64,000 nt of DNA from Symsagittifera roscoffensis. Its lineage: Eukaryota > Xenacoelomorpha > Acoela > Convolutidae. Location: the NCBI RefSeq assembly GCF_963678635.1, contig NC_087062.1, positions 11,268,670-11,332,669 of the forward strand, read 5' to 3'. The position numbers and the translations under genes were made by a program. Under the pieces are notes generated by a model, which saw nothing but the letters and a program-made list of their open reading frames with translations, searched no databases and was not told where the DNA came from. Shown here piece after piece: positions 29,810 to 41,900 of this stretch. Position 1 is the stretch's first letter; each line of letters opens with the position of its first letter.

Positions 29810-32800
29810 ATGAAAATTGAAAAGTTTTTGGTTGGTTGGGCGTTGCTTTTGGGCTCAGTTAGGGCGCAGTTTACAACTGAGGATGAAGCCTGGTGTCTGT
29901 CTAATCACAATCTGTATCGGGAAACAGTGGCCGGATCTCCGGACCACTGGGGCAATGAGATGGCCATTCCGTGTGACATGAAGGAGCTGAAGTGGAGTGA
30001 GGACTTGACTGCTCTGGCCCAGAAGACGATCGACTATCACATGGACAAAGATGATATCAATCACTACCATGGTATGGCAAATATATCTTAATGTGAATCA
30101 AAATCAGTTTTTTTTATTTTGCTGGTAGTGTTTATCTTAGTTCTTTAAAAAACTATCAATATTTGCAAAAAGTGTTTTTCCTTTTTCAGCGTGTTGTCAC
30201 TGTCTTATTAGTGCACTTATTGTAACTCAATGGTGTTGATTTTATTGGGCTACTTGATAAGTAGTTGTTATTTATCATTGTTCCGACGAAAAGGATAAAT
30301 TTTTTTGAAAACGTTTTTTTTTTATTTGTGGCTGTTGTGAGAAATTATGAGCATTTTGCACAGCCAGCGGATTCTCTTGTTTTGAAGCTATTTATTGGAA
30401 TCTTTTTCTGTTCAGATGAAGAGAAGTTCTCTGAAGTTGCGGCTGCCTTTGGCCACAGCACTTGGGACTTCGAGGTGGGCCAGAACATGTGGTGGCACAG
30501 GAACTCCAGACGTATCCCCTGTCACAAAAAATGTCAGCTAGCAGTGGCCAGTTGGTACAGTGAGGTGTGTTCCATTATTCATAGAGTTAATTTACAAAGA
30601 TTTACTGTAAAAGAATTAATGGTCTTAATGGAAAATTTTCGCAAGAATAACAAAGGAGATTTCGAATTCGCATGTAGTATGTAATGAAAATTGGCAGATG
30701 GCTGTTTTTAATTAAATCTGTTGGTCCGAACTTTTCGCTTCAAGTTATAATAATTCAACTCAAAAATTATCAGTGTTTTATTGGAAAAATTTTTGGTATA
30801 AAATCTTTTATGTGGTGTATGAAGAAAGTTTTAACGATTTGAGCCATTATTAATATATTTTAAATTTAACGCCGCAACCATCCTTCTCAAAAACCCATAA
30901 ATAATTTCTTGCTGAACTTTAAATTGCAAATATGTCAGTCAGAGCATTGTGTGCAACCTTTACAGAAACCGTATATTGTTTTTAAAGTCAGTTTGTCTCT
31001 TTAAATTTTTTTGTAATTAAATTTTTCTGCATGAAGTTATTATTCTTTTAGTTGCATGCTCTTAATTTTCTACAGGTGAGGTACTACGACACGAACACGT
31101 ACAAGATAGCTGGTCCCTATAGGAATTCGCACAAGAGCTTCGAGGTCATCACCCACTTCCAGCAACTCATGTGGGCCAACACCAGTTATGTCGGCTGCGC
31201 ATCTGGTAATTTCCCCCCTTCCTTGAGAATTTATGGTTCTAACCACGCATGAAGCATAACTCATGTAATTTACAGAGCTGTGTTTTTTTTCCGATCGATA
31301 TGATCTTCTTTGGTGAGCGGTGGTGAAGTGGTTACGTCTCGTCCTCTCAATCGGATGTTCGAGGCCCACCATGATCCGTGCTCATTGCTTGAGGGTGAGG
31401 CAACATTATCCAGCCCAGAAAAATAACATAAAAAGTTGCATGTAGCTCTTAACCAGGGGCACAACAACGATTGTCCCTGAAGAGCCCAACAGCTCGCATG
31501 TTAATCCTTTACCCTGTGGATAAATCGTCTTAACTAAATCAAGTAGTGGAAACTAAAAAAAAATTAAGGTGTTAGTACTTTCACGTTTTTACCCCAGCTA
31601 GGTATGCTATGTCTGGGGGTTTATTGAAGTCAATTGTGGTGAATATGGAGCTGTAGGTGAAATTAGACTCAGAAGGTTGTGGGTTTGAATCCAGGATATG
31701 GCAAATTTTTTCTGCAGTTTTTTTTTCAAAACATCCTTTTACGAAATGTGTATTTTGGTTCACTTTTTATGCGATATTTGACTTCGTATCCGTTGAAAAT
31801 CTTTTAAGCTATGATTAATCAATAACAACTAATTCTACTGCTAGTTATCCAGTTTAACAGCTATTCATCAAAGACAAACGCGAAATTTCAAAAAGCTATT
31901 TGATAATGTTTTCTGCATGTTAATGGATTTTGTTGGTGGGTTTTAGGAGTAATGTGAGGAACTTTGTTCACGCTCAAGTTCATTTGCTTAATGGGAGACA
32001 ACTCTGCTCTCGAAAAATGTTTTTCCTTGTGGAATAAAAAAAAATTGCCTATTGATCCATTTTTTACACTCATTGATCCAATTTTGATGGCATGTGCTTT
32101 GAAACTCGATAAGAAATGAGTTAACACAATTGATGCAATTTTAATTCATCAAATGAACCTAGAAAATCTTTTTGTGTATTTGTTTTAAACAACATTACAA
32201 TAAAAATCTCGATTTCATAACTTTTCCAAGTCACTATATCTCGCCTTTTTTTGAAATGCATAATTTATACATAGTTTGGCTTCATGCCTTCCAATTTCTT
32301 CCATGCAAAGTTAGTTTAGATGCTTTCAGTTTTTTATATTCTAAATTATTACCTGCAAAGTTCTGACTATTTATATTTGGTGCCAATTTTGCTGCCATGC
32401 ATTGGCAATTTATAACATATGTAGCTGCTTTGTTTATGGCCAGTGATAAAGAATTTTCAAGGGCCCTTGGCGCAGATGCGAGGACAGGGTACTATAAATC
32501 TTCTGGCCGTACGATCGATTCGGCCACAGCAAAAGTTTTAATTTTCAAGGACTGTTTTAATCTTATATCTCTTTTTAGAGCTGCTTTTTGCCGTTTTCTC
32601 GCTATTGTTTGCGAGAAAGCGCAGCTTCGCCTCTGTATCTCAATTCGGGTTGCTTTATCAAAAAAGTGTCATTCATGCAAGATTCCTGAAATTCAGAAAG
32701 TGATATGTATTTATGCTTTTTGAAACTCGAACGTCGAAAATATTTCAGAAAAACTAACTCCTTGCTCTTTGACACTTTTCCAGCTGTCTGTTTCAGGATT

Positions 32801-32984
32801 TCAGCTGTGGCGAGATGTAAGTAAGCCCATGTGCATAATTGTATGCAACTATTGGCCGCCCGTGCAATACGGATCGTGGGTGAGAAAACCGAAGCCCTAC
32901 AAGGACGGTCTCAATGCATGTTGCGATCCAGGATATACCAACTTGAACGCATCGACCACACTCCTATGCACAGAAGATGAATAG
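29810..32984 (+). CDS. Secreted CAP-domain protein, paralogue without lectin domain
   Basis: Exons: 29810-30071, 30416-30564, 31076-31205 and 32797-32984; phases 1, 0, 1; joined frame of 242 codons plus stop. An upstream in-frame ATG at 29783 exists, but Met at 29810 directly precedes a signal peptide (MKIEKFLVGWALLLGSVRA). CAP features: HNLYRETVAG, NHYHG (His), GQNMWW (Glu to Gln as in its neighbour), SWYSE|VRYYDTNT (Glu, intron here), VITHFQQLMWANTSYVGCA (second His), CNYWPPV. It ends shortly after CCDPGYT with a Cys and an acidic tail (CTEDE). The neighbouring gene has the matching segment but continues into a lectin-like domain. The intron at SWYSE|V is absent from the neighbour. AATAAA at 33252-33257. 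Confidence 0.88.
31312..31370 (+). repeat. tRNA-like SINE piece in CAP gene 2 intron 3
   Basis: 'ggtgagc' pairs with 'gcccacc' at the ends, an A-box-like 'tggtgaagtggttac' and a B-box-like 'gatgttcgaggc' lie between. At 59 bases it is too short for a tRNA, so I read it as a SINE head. Confidence 0.5.
31371..32796. other. Rest of CAP gene 2 intron 3, no gene
   Basis: AT-rich intron. At about 32590-32640 there is a 'gcgagaaagcgcagcttcgcctctgt' segment related to the palindromic repeat ends at 23696, 28738 and 37985. Confidence 0.5.
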
Positions 32985-34205
32985 ATCCATGATTTGACAT
33001 GATTGGGCTTATTTAAGGGTCACAATGGTTTAAACTTATCAGAGAAAATTTATGTATGAAACACGAGGTTTCGGTTGTTTTATTGCATCTCTTTCTTAGA
33101 AAAATCTATTGATTACCGCGATATCAGTCGCCAAAAGTAGTCATCATTTCAGATAAATTTTGGATATGTGTAAATTTTTGAAGGCTAATGCCGGCGTTAA
33201 AGCGTCAAAGATACAAATCGCAATTTTTTTTTATCCAATTGAAGTTCCAGGAATAAAGAAATGTACACTGCAATGAAGAAGTGGTCTTCTCATATCGGAA
33301 TCATAGCAAATGTTTATGAACGAAGTCAATTTTCACTCAATCAGATTGTGGAGTCTTGCATGTTATGAATGAAACGTTGTTTCATTTTCTTAGGTCATGT
33401 ATATATATTTTTAGTGATTAGAAGTCTTGCTGGCGCGAATTTGAATGAAATTCGTGGGAACGGCGGTGAATTGGTGTACTCTCCGCTTATTAACCGAAAA
33501 ATCGGATGTTCGCATCACAACAGTGCATGTATTTCTTAACCAGGAGCTCTCAACGAAGAGCTGAACAGCTGATATGTTTGGTCTTTCCTTGTGGGTAATT
33601 TTTTGTGTCTTAGCTCAAAGAATTGACGCTTTTTATTTTCAGAATTCTGAGTGAAATGAAAGAACTTATTGATCCAATTTTGATTTGAGGAAAAACTGTC
33701 TGTGATAGAAGTTCCTTGAAATTGTGAGAGCTTACAGTTACAGAAGAGCAACCGAATTGGCTGATTTTTGTTCCTGCCAGTGACAGTTTTTTTCGAGGTT
33801 AACCACGAGCCATACTTGTTGCTTGCAGAAAAGGCAACTTGAATAATCAAATAAATAACCCGTTTTTATGCAAGAGAAGGTTTGTTATATCAGGAGTTAA
33901 CTTTTACCAACCGAAGACGCTCATATTTGTGTAAAACTTCTGTTTGCAGGATATTTCATTAGTTCGACAGAAGAGACACTTCAACTGTGATTATTTTTCG
34001 TTCTGAAAGTTTCTAAGTTGTCAAATTAACTAATATTGGATTATTATTTTGCAAGGTTTTTTGTTATTAATCCCATAACTGATCTTTTTCTTTTTAAAAA
34101 TTGAAACAAGATGCTTGAATCTGATTGGTTGAAATTAATTCTTAAAGTCTTGATACCTGTTCACGCTCAAATTTGATCTTTCGGGGTTTGAGATTGTTTT
34201 TTTTT
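32985..34205. other. Intergenic, 3' UTR of CAP gene 2 then nothing recognised
   Basis: AATAAA at 33252 probably ends the CAP transcript. The rest is AT-rich with no ORF of coding character. Confidence 0.5.
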
Positions 34206-34350
34206 CGCTTCCGAGGAGCAAGCGATATCTTATAGGAATAAAGATTCTTTTGTTCTACTAGAAGCAATGACTACGCCTGGGACGGCAAAGATCTAAGGTT
34301 CGAATCCAAGGTAAAAACCTTAGATCTAAGGTTCGATCTAAGGTTTTTAC
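34206..34350 (+). repeat. SINE-like composite: hairpin, tRNA-like box, terminal hairpin
   Basis: A diverged hairpin ('cgcttccgaggagcaagcg', 34206-34224) is followed by 'cctgggacggcaaagatct' and the B-box 'aggttcgaatcc' (to 34308). Then a perfect 15-base inverted repeat (34311-34325 and 34336-34350) follows. Same family as 22003-22205. Confidence 0.6.
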
Positions 34351-34637
34351 TCTGGCAACTGCAAGGCCATTTTTTTCCAACCGAAGTCAAAAATATAGTG
34401 CTTCTTTTGTTTAGTGGCGCTTTTGCAAACGGCTGATTTGGCAGTTTAATAACGCGTGCCATTTGAATCATTTGATAGCTTCACTTGAAATATACCAGAC
34501 TTTGTGATGTTTTTCAAGTCGATTCTTGCTCGAAAACATAAAGCTTCCTTGAAAGGCGACTGTAACTAGCACTGATTCCTAACAAAATCAGTTGATAGAT
34601 TTAATGTTGATAGATTTAATGATAGATTTAATGATAG

Positions 34638-34687
34638 ATGATAGCTTTAATGTCTTTTTCAGTTGATAGATTTAATGTCTTTTTCAG
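34638..34687 (+). promoter_or_regulatory. Tandemly duplicated splice-acceptor-like sequence before the TRAPPC6 start
   Basis: Two copies of about 25 bases ending 'tgtctttttcag' lie end to end (acceptor AG at 34661-34662 and 34686-34687). ATG is 7 bases after the second AG. They sit at the end of a longer 'gatagatttaatg' repeat from 34591. They could be acceptors of a 5'UTR intron or of spliced-leader trans-splicing. Confidence 0.55.
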
Positions 34688-34693
34688 GTAAAA

Positions 34694-35487
34694 ATGTCAA
34701 ACTCTCAAAGTGGTTTTTTAAATGACGAGATTTGGACGATGTTTGAATTCCTTCACATGGAAACAGTGCAAAATTTCCTGGCCGAGCATAAATTGAGAGG
34801 GACTTCAATGGACCATTGTTATGCTAAATTAGAATATATGGGGTTCAGATTCGGCCAGAAGCTCATTGAAAAATTTTCGAAAGATAGAGAGCGATTGAAA
34901 GATGAATTGGAGATCATGAAGTATGTTTGTAAGGAGTTTTGGTTCAACATCTACAGAAAGAATATTGATAATTTGAGGACTAATCATCAAGGTGAGTAAA
35001 GTGAATTGTTCAAAAAGTAATTATTTTTTTGGGCTAAGTTGACAAAAAAAGGTGGTTAGAGTTTGATTGATCATCGTGTAGGTGCAATATAAAGAAAAAT
35101 GGAATGGAGTTAAGCTTTCATTGAGGATTATGAATCAATGACATTGTTTTAAAAAGAGAACCCAGATATTTTTACGGAGATCAATGTTTTCATTGACTCG
35201 ATTGCGTAATTTTTAGTACAGAACGGCGTTTCTTTTTATCAGTGGTTTCGAATGAGGTTTAATTTTTCCTTCAAGGTGTATACGTATTGACGGACAACCA
35301 ATTCCGATTCCTCAGAAGCATTTCTTCCACCGACCAGTTCACAGCCGAGTGTCACCCCTTCCTAGCTATCCCCTGTGGGGTGGTAAGGGGGGCTCTGAGC
35401 AATATTGGAGTGGCCGCTAACGTCTCAACAGAATTAGTCAAACCTCCTCAAGTGAAATTCACAGTCACGATCGATCGGAAGACGTGA
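34694..35487 (+). CDS. TRAPPC6: TRAPP complex subunit 6 (TRAPPC6/Trs33 family)
   Basis: Exons 34694-34991 and 35276-35487, phase 1, giving 169 residues (human TRAPPC6B is 158). TRAPP is a tethering complex and GTPase exchange factor of ER-Golgi and Golgi traffic; subunit 6 belongs to the Bet3 fold. Hallmarks in order: KLEYMGFRFGQKLIEKFSKD, RLKDELEIMKYVCKEFW, NIYRKNIDNLRTNHQG, YVLTDNQFRFL, FLAIPCGVVRGALSNIG, VKFTVTI. These correspond block by block to the animal TRAPPC6 sequence. The splice falls inside the Gly codon after NHQ. A duplicated acceptor-like sequence lies just 5' of the ATG. The next gene (CRMP) starts 425 bases downstream on the same strand. I cannot choose between 6A and 6B; most invertebrates have a single gene. 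Confidence 0.93.
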
Positions 35488-35867
35488 CCAGAATTATTGA
35501 AAACAATACATTAATTGATTGTGTAGCTGAAATTTATTTAAGAATTTTGATGAAAACTTAAAAATTTAAATGGGCATTTAAACTCGTTTTTGGAATTAAA
35601 TTTGATAGTTTTTGAAAAAAAGTTAGTAACCGTCTGCTTATGATGCCAAGCAAACTTCAGTTAACACTCATTCAGTTGAAGCTTTTTGTGAACTCAAATT
35701 TGTTTAAAGTTCTTGGCGTTCTAGGATAGAAAGGACGGGGCTATTATCTGCTGATTTACACTGAACTTAAACCAAAACTAGCACCATTTAATTGTGTCTG
35801 AGATCTAAACAGAGTTGGCGAGGTGGCTTCATTTTAACAGACCTTAATTTGCCTTCTAACAGCCCTT

Positions 35868-35880
35868 ACTACTTTCAGAT
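35868..35880 (+). promoter_or_regulatory. Acceptor-like sequence 33 bases before the CRMP start codon
   Basis: 'ttactactttcag' precedes the ATG at 35913 and resembles a 3' splice site. With the similar sequence before TRAPPC6 it may mark a 5'UTR intron or a trans-splice site. Confidence 0.35.
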
Positions 35881-35912
35881 TAAATTTGTTGCTTTTAATC
35901 ACTACTTAAAAC

Positions 35913-38900
35913 ATGGCACCAGCTAGGGTAAGTAAATATATCTTTCATTTTCGCCTAATTAAGGGTCGATTAACGTAGTTCAGTCGGTAACTTCCCAAAT
36001 GGCATAATTCCCAAATGGCATAAAAATGAAACTTTTCCCATATGGCATAAATTTCAAGTTTCTTTTGTAATTCAAACATTTGAAAGACAGTTTGACTAAT
36101 TTTCTCACTTAGTTCACGAAAAACTTTTTCTCGATTTTTTAATGCAACTGTTGCAGGAAATTTATGCCATCTGGGAAATTTGAGATGTAATTGTTCAGGC
36201 TCTTATAGGTCGCGATGATTTTTTTTCGTTTTTTTTTCAGAATTTTTAAAATTTGTTCAGGCTCAAATTTATTTTTTTTGCGGTTTGACTTTTGATTTTT
36301 TAAAAGTTTTCTCAAAGTGGGTTAATTTTATCAAAAAAGTGCTAATCATGAATTGTTGTATAAATTTAATGAGCTTTGAGGGCATCTATTTGAAATTCGA
36401 AAGCGGAGTTTTTTCACAAAAATTTAGTCAGGGTTTTTATTAAAATATGAAAGTTCAAATCAAATAGCCCATGGACCGTCAATTTTGCGTTTTTAGGTAA
36501 TTTTTCAGTTTTTGGGTATTGAACTAACGGAATGTTAATCCGGGTTTGGTGCAACAACGTCGTGTACGTGCAAAGTGTTTTATGACTAAAGATTTCGTTT
36601 TCACGGATGCTTTGATGTATTTCTGTATGTTTTCTGTCTTTTCAGGCAAACCAATCACGAGTGCTGATCAAGGGAGGCAAAGTTGTCAACCATGACTTTG
36701 CAGAGAAGGCAGATGTGTACATAGAGGGGGGTCTCATCAACCAAGTGGGGGAGAACCTGTCTGTACCTGGAGGAGCCACAGTGGTAGATGCCACTGGAAA
36801 ACTTGTCATTCCAGGTAAATACTATGACGTTAATCGTTTTTCAAAGGAAAAATTTTTTTGAAAAAAAAACGGGCCGATTAAAGCTAATTAAGGTTACAGT
36901 AAAGATCTTCATCTATATTTTACTGCCATAAGTTTTCGATCGTTTCAATTTATGGTTTTCATATAGACAGGCGCGAATCGAGGGTTTTCTCGTATTTTTG
37001 TTGATCTTTTTAGGTTGATTTCCGACCTCTCCGAAATCACTACAAAGATCTTTTATAATTTAAAAAAAAAATGTACAAAAAATAGCGTTTTATTTTGGCG
37101 CGCCTACTTCAAAATTAGTATTTATTGGGCTAACATACTGCATGAAGATATGCTACTGTTGAGCTCGTATTGTTACTCAATCGAAAATTTGATTGAAGCT
37201 AAATGTACGTATTGATTATAAGGTGTTTAAATTCAAATTGTTTAGGTGGCATTGATGCACAAACCCACATGCAGTTGCCATTAAATGGCCAAGTGGCCAT
37301 AGACGACTTCTACTCCGGCACCCGAGCAGCAGTGGCCGGAGGCACGACCATGATCATAGACTACGTCATCCCCCAAAAAGGGGAGGGGCTTCTGAGTGCC
37401 TATGAGAAGTGGAGACAGTGGGCGGATTCGAAAGTGTGTGTTGATTTCTCTTTTCACGTGGCAGTCACGTGGTGGTCGGAACAGGTCAAGCACGACATGG
37501 AGACATTAGTCAAAGAGAAAGGTTTGTCGAGTTAGATTTATTCTAGTCGGATTAACTTCTTAAGCCATTCATACTAGAACCATTCAGACTACAAGTCAAA
37601 CTCAAATGATTTTTGCAATTAAGCTGTGACAAGGAATCAAGTTAGGGGTCCATTTCTTTCATTTATTTGGCCTTTCTTCTTGATTAGAAATGGGGTAATC
37701 GCTTAAAGTTATAAAACTTAATTGCTCAAAAAATTTCATGACATAATTTCTGTCGTTTTTTTTCCTGACGCAATGGGCGTGTTCCCACGTTTTGTCTGTT
37801 TAATGGTCGCTCAGTAAATTCTAAAAGTTTACTTAATGCTGGTAGTTGTGTTTCTCGACAGTTTTTCTGAAATTGAGTTTTCTACTTTTTTTAAATAATT
37901 TTTAATTTGAACCACATATATTTTTCGACTGTTAATCCGTATCGGTTACTAATCGTTTGCTTGAAATGCCGCGCTTGCGTTGTATTGCAAGTCATGCGAA
38001 GCTCCTCTACTCCTGTGTTGGAACTTGTATTTATGTTGTTTGTAAACCAACTCAATTTTTGAAATTTAGTCTTTTACTTGAAATGTTTATTCAACAAAAG
38101 GTCTCGGGTAATCCTCAATTTTTATTATTATATTTTTCCCGTAGGGGAGAGAGATATTATCCATTTAATGGATGACATTGGGACCCCTCCAACTGTGAAC
38201 GGAGCGCGATTCGAACCCACCACCTTTGTGTTAAAGGCCGCGCGTCTTGACCACCCGGCCACTCCTGCTCCGTTAATCCTATATCGGCATAGTCGCCTCA
38301 GATTCGTTCACTTGAAGGTCGATAATATTTTTTGGTTTGTGTGTGCGGTGGGGGATATGCGCAACTTGAAAATATCGAGTTTCTGATTTTTTTAGCACCG
38401 AATTTTTGACAAAGATTTTTTTCAAGTCAACGTGAATGTACCCTCGCAATTCCATTTTCTATTCGCTAGCTTGCAATTCTGCGCTGTATATTCCAGGTGT
38501 GAACTCGTTCAAGATGTTCATGGCATACAAGGACATGTTCCAGCTAAGTGATGCGCAGATGATAGAGGTGTTCAAGACGTGTAAAGATTTGGGCGTTGTG
38601 GCCATAGTCCATGCTGAGAATGGAGACATGGTGGCTGAGCTGCAGAAGAAGATGAAGTCCCTGGGTATCACGGGGCCAGAAGGACATGTCTACAGCAGAC
38701 CTGAAGCGGTAAGTGCATGTACTCGTTTTATTTTTTGCCACATTTTGATCTGTTTAAGTTTTTCAAAGATGTGAATTTTGCTAATAAATTCCTTGTTCCG
38801 ACTTTCAAAGAAAGTGACGGAATATTTGTGCTCCGGGTGTTTTTTTTCGCCCGAAAAAGTTTGACTTTTGAACTAGCAATGTTTGACGGAATTTTTGTAT

Positions 38901-41900
38901 CATTCCAAAGGTACTGTTGTCTTGAGCTCAAATTCAAACCTGTGATCATTTCTTGTAAAGTTATGGGGCTTAAAGATTGCCGATTTGGGATATATTTCGT
39001 GCTATTAACGCGTAAGCGGACACTTGTAATCCGTATTCGAAATAGTTGCAAATTGGATTGAAGCATGCTCTTTGGTCTATTCATTACATTTGCTATATGA
39101 TACATAAATCACTTTGTACTTTACATAGCGTGTGGGGGATATATTTCAAAAAACATCAAAAAAATTTGACGTTTTTCAGTTTTTTGAAAATTTCATCAGT
39201 TATTTTTAATTTAAATTGCTCCATAGAAATTGAAAAGCAGTTGAATCATATTTAGGGCTTCGCCCTGATACGAGCAGCTAGTCTTGCTACGTTCGTGCGC
39301 GAATCGCAGAAAGCTTAAGTTAACGAAGGGCACGCTAAAGAGAGTGTTCCGTTCTTGATTATTTCACGAGCTACATGTTCTAAATTTCCAAACATATCAA
39401 ATGAAACAAGGATTGCCGGTTACTGTGCAAATACTAAAGAATGTTCTGATTAGTTCAAATGAGTTTCGTTTTTTCTGCGCGGTTTGATAAAAAAATCCGA
39501 ACGAAAAAAAGTTACGGCATATTCGACCTTCATAGTAAAATAGGCCACATGGAAATTAGTTTGTGTAGAAAATTGACTAGAAAAACGAAACAAATATATA
39601 TTCAAAAATCTTTCAATTTTTTGCAGGCAATTTATGAATTTTGAAGTTTTTGTTTCCCAAACTGGCGCTAAAAAGACTACCTTTACTTGAGTAAAACTAA
39701 GTTTTCACGGCGTAATCTAACCCTAAATATGCTTTTGTAAGACTGCTTACCATCACCTTATTAGCTTGAAATTAGACCAAAATCAAAAATGTCAAACTGG
39801 TTTTTCTCGACTTTGAGAAAATGTTCTCAAGAACTTTTTAATGTAGTTCGAATCACGAGTGAAAGGGCTTTTTTACGATATATCACTCAACCCTGTCGGA
39901 TGATTATTTGTGTTACCTGAGTTTGTAAAATGGAAAACAAAAAGAAAAAAATGAAACAGACCGGAATACAAAATTCCGCTCCATTTTCAATGGCCGGAAC
40001 AGCAAGGACAGCCGGTTACTGTGCAATTAGCACAGAATTTCATGATCATAGTCTCAAAAAAAAACAAAAAAAGTTTTTTTTTCAATTTAGTGTCGTTTTT
40101 TTTCTGTGTGGTGTGATAAAAAATCCGACGTATAACTATAATTTAGGCTTATTCGAGTCATAGTTAAATAGGCAAATAATTTTGTGGAAAAATGACTAGA
40201 AGAACAAAAAAAAATCAAATTTTTTTGATACAATTCAAATTGATACATTTTTTTTGAAGTTTTGGTTTCCAAAATGAAGCAAAAAAAAACTTATTTTCTT
40301 GGCTGATGTAAGCCTGCTCACTTGCTTTATTCGCACAAAATTGAAATAAAAATCAAAAATTTTAGGCCAATTTTTCTCGATACTGAATATCGTTCGAATC
40401 ATGACTGAAAGGGCTTCAATTTGATTTATCACTCGACCCAGTCCGATGAGTATTTGTGGTACCCGATTTTGAACGAAAAAAAAGATAACTAAAACACTCG
40501 CTAATACAAAGTTCCTCGATATTTTCAATGGGTCGGAACAATGATAGTTTAAAGCAGCTTGAAATTGTTATATGTTGTGTTGAATGGCATACATTATGTA
40601 GCCTTGAAAATGAATGGCAGTTTGTATTTTCTTTTGAAAAAAAAACTAACTTGCAAGTCTTTAAAAAATTTTCAACGTGCTTTAAATAAATACAAATATC
40701 ACTAATGCTTCAAATTTTTTGTTCGCAGATTTTTGCGCTTCGATTGTTTTTGCATGTATGCGCTCACAGTGAAGGAATAAATACCATATCGCTTTCTTCA
40801 TTTTCTATAATGGACGTTAATCTTTCCATTGCAGGTGGTTGGGAATATCTTCTGGCTTTGGACCACAATTAGTCATTTGCAGTACTATCTTTCTGAGTAA
40901 TTGTCTGTGACTCATGTAATCCTACCAGACAAAAGGAATTAGATAGTTGAGCGTTTTTTATCAACAAATGGGAATTCTTACATGTTGTAATCAGCACCAT
41001 AAGAGTGAATTTGGCACCGACGGTACTTAATTTCACTGAAGCGTGGAGAAATTGATTTGGTTTATCATGCTTGTAAAGCGTCGATACTAACTTTGATACG
41101 TTTTTAGACGTTGTAGCGCCGTGGGAACCGGCAGGTACATAAAAAAATAAATGCGAATTTCTGAAATTGAAAACTTTGGAGATTGATTAATTGTTCATTG
41201 AATTCATGCATTGAGAATGTGACCATGTAAACCTGACAGATAAAAAAAACCACCGAATCTGTCAGAACAGAACTGATCTGTTATTAAATTAAAAAGATCA
41301 AAACGGTTTTACAAAATGTGACAATCATTTTTGATGAATGTTTTCATGTGCTCGAAAAATTATTTGATCTGATTCAATGAACAGAAGTAAAAATTGCTAG
41401 TTTGGAATTTACATGCGTATAATGTGACATCAACAAGAATTTTTGGTGCAGGTCATCTTTTCTGCCTTCAAGAGATTCTGAACAAAAAAATCCAGAATAG
41501 ATGTTTATTTGACCAGTAGTTTAATGTGGAGCTATTAATTTCACTAAAGAAAATACTTATTTTATGATAAGAAAATACTTATTTTATGAAAACGCTAACT
41601 GAATCTTAGCGTTTAATACTTACAGTAAGCTACTATCATTTCGGCGAAAAAACCCCAAATGATGAATTATAACCGGAGGTGTTACTTCCATTACTGTTTG
41701 GATCTTGTTAACTATTTCCAACTTTTGCTAAAATTAACTGATGCGTTTAACTGATCAATTATTTCTTAATAGTGGTGTGTATTTGTTACAAGGTACTATC
41801 TATAGGGGGAGGGGGTAGTTAGCAAGATCCCTATTTTTTATTTACTATCAAGTATGTAATGTTGGCCCTGTGAACACAAATGATGACGAGTAGTGGCTTT

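Noticed and set aside
38728-39105. 125-codon minus-strand and 114-codon plus-strand frames after CRMP exon 4
   Set aside because: They lie in intronic repeat family A, are not conserved as frames in the other two copies, and begin past a good splice donor.
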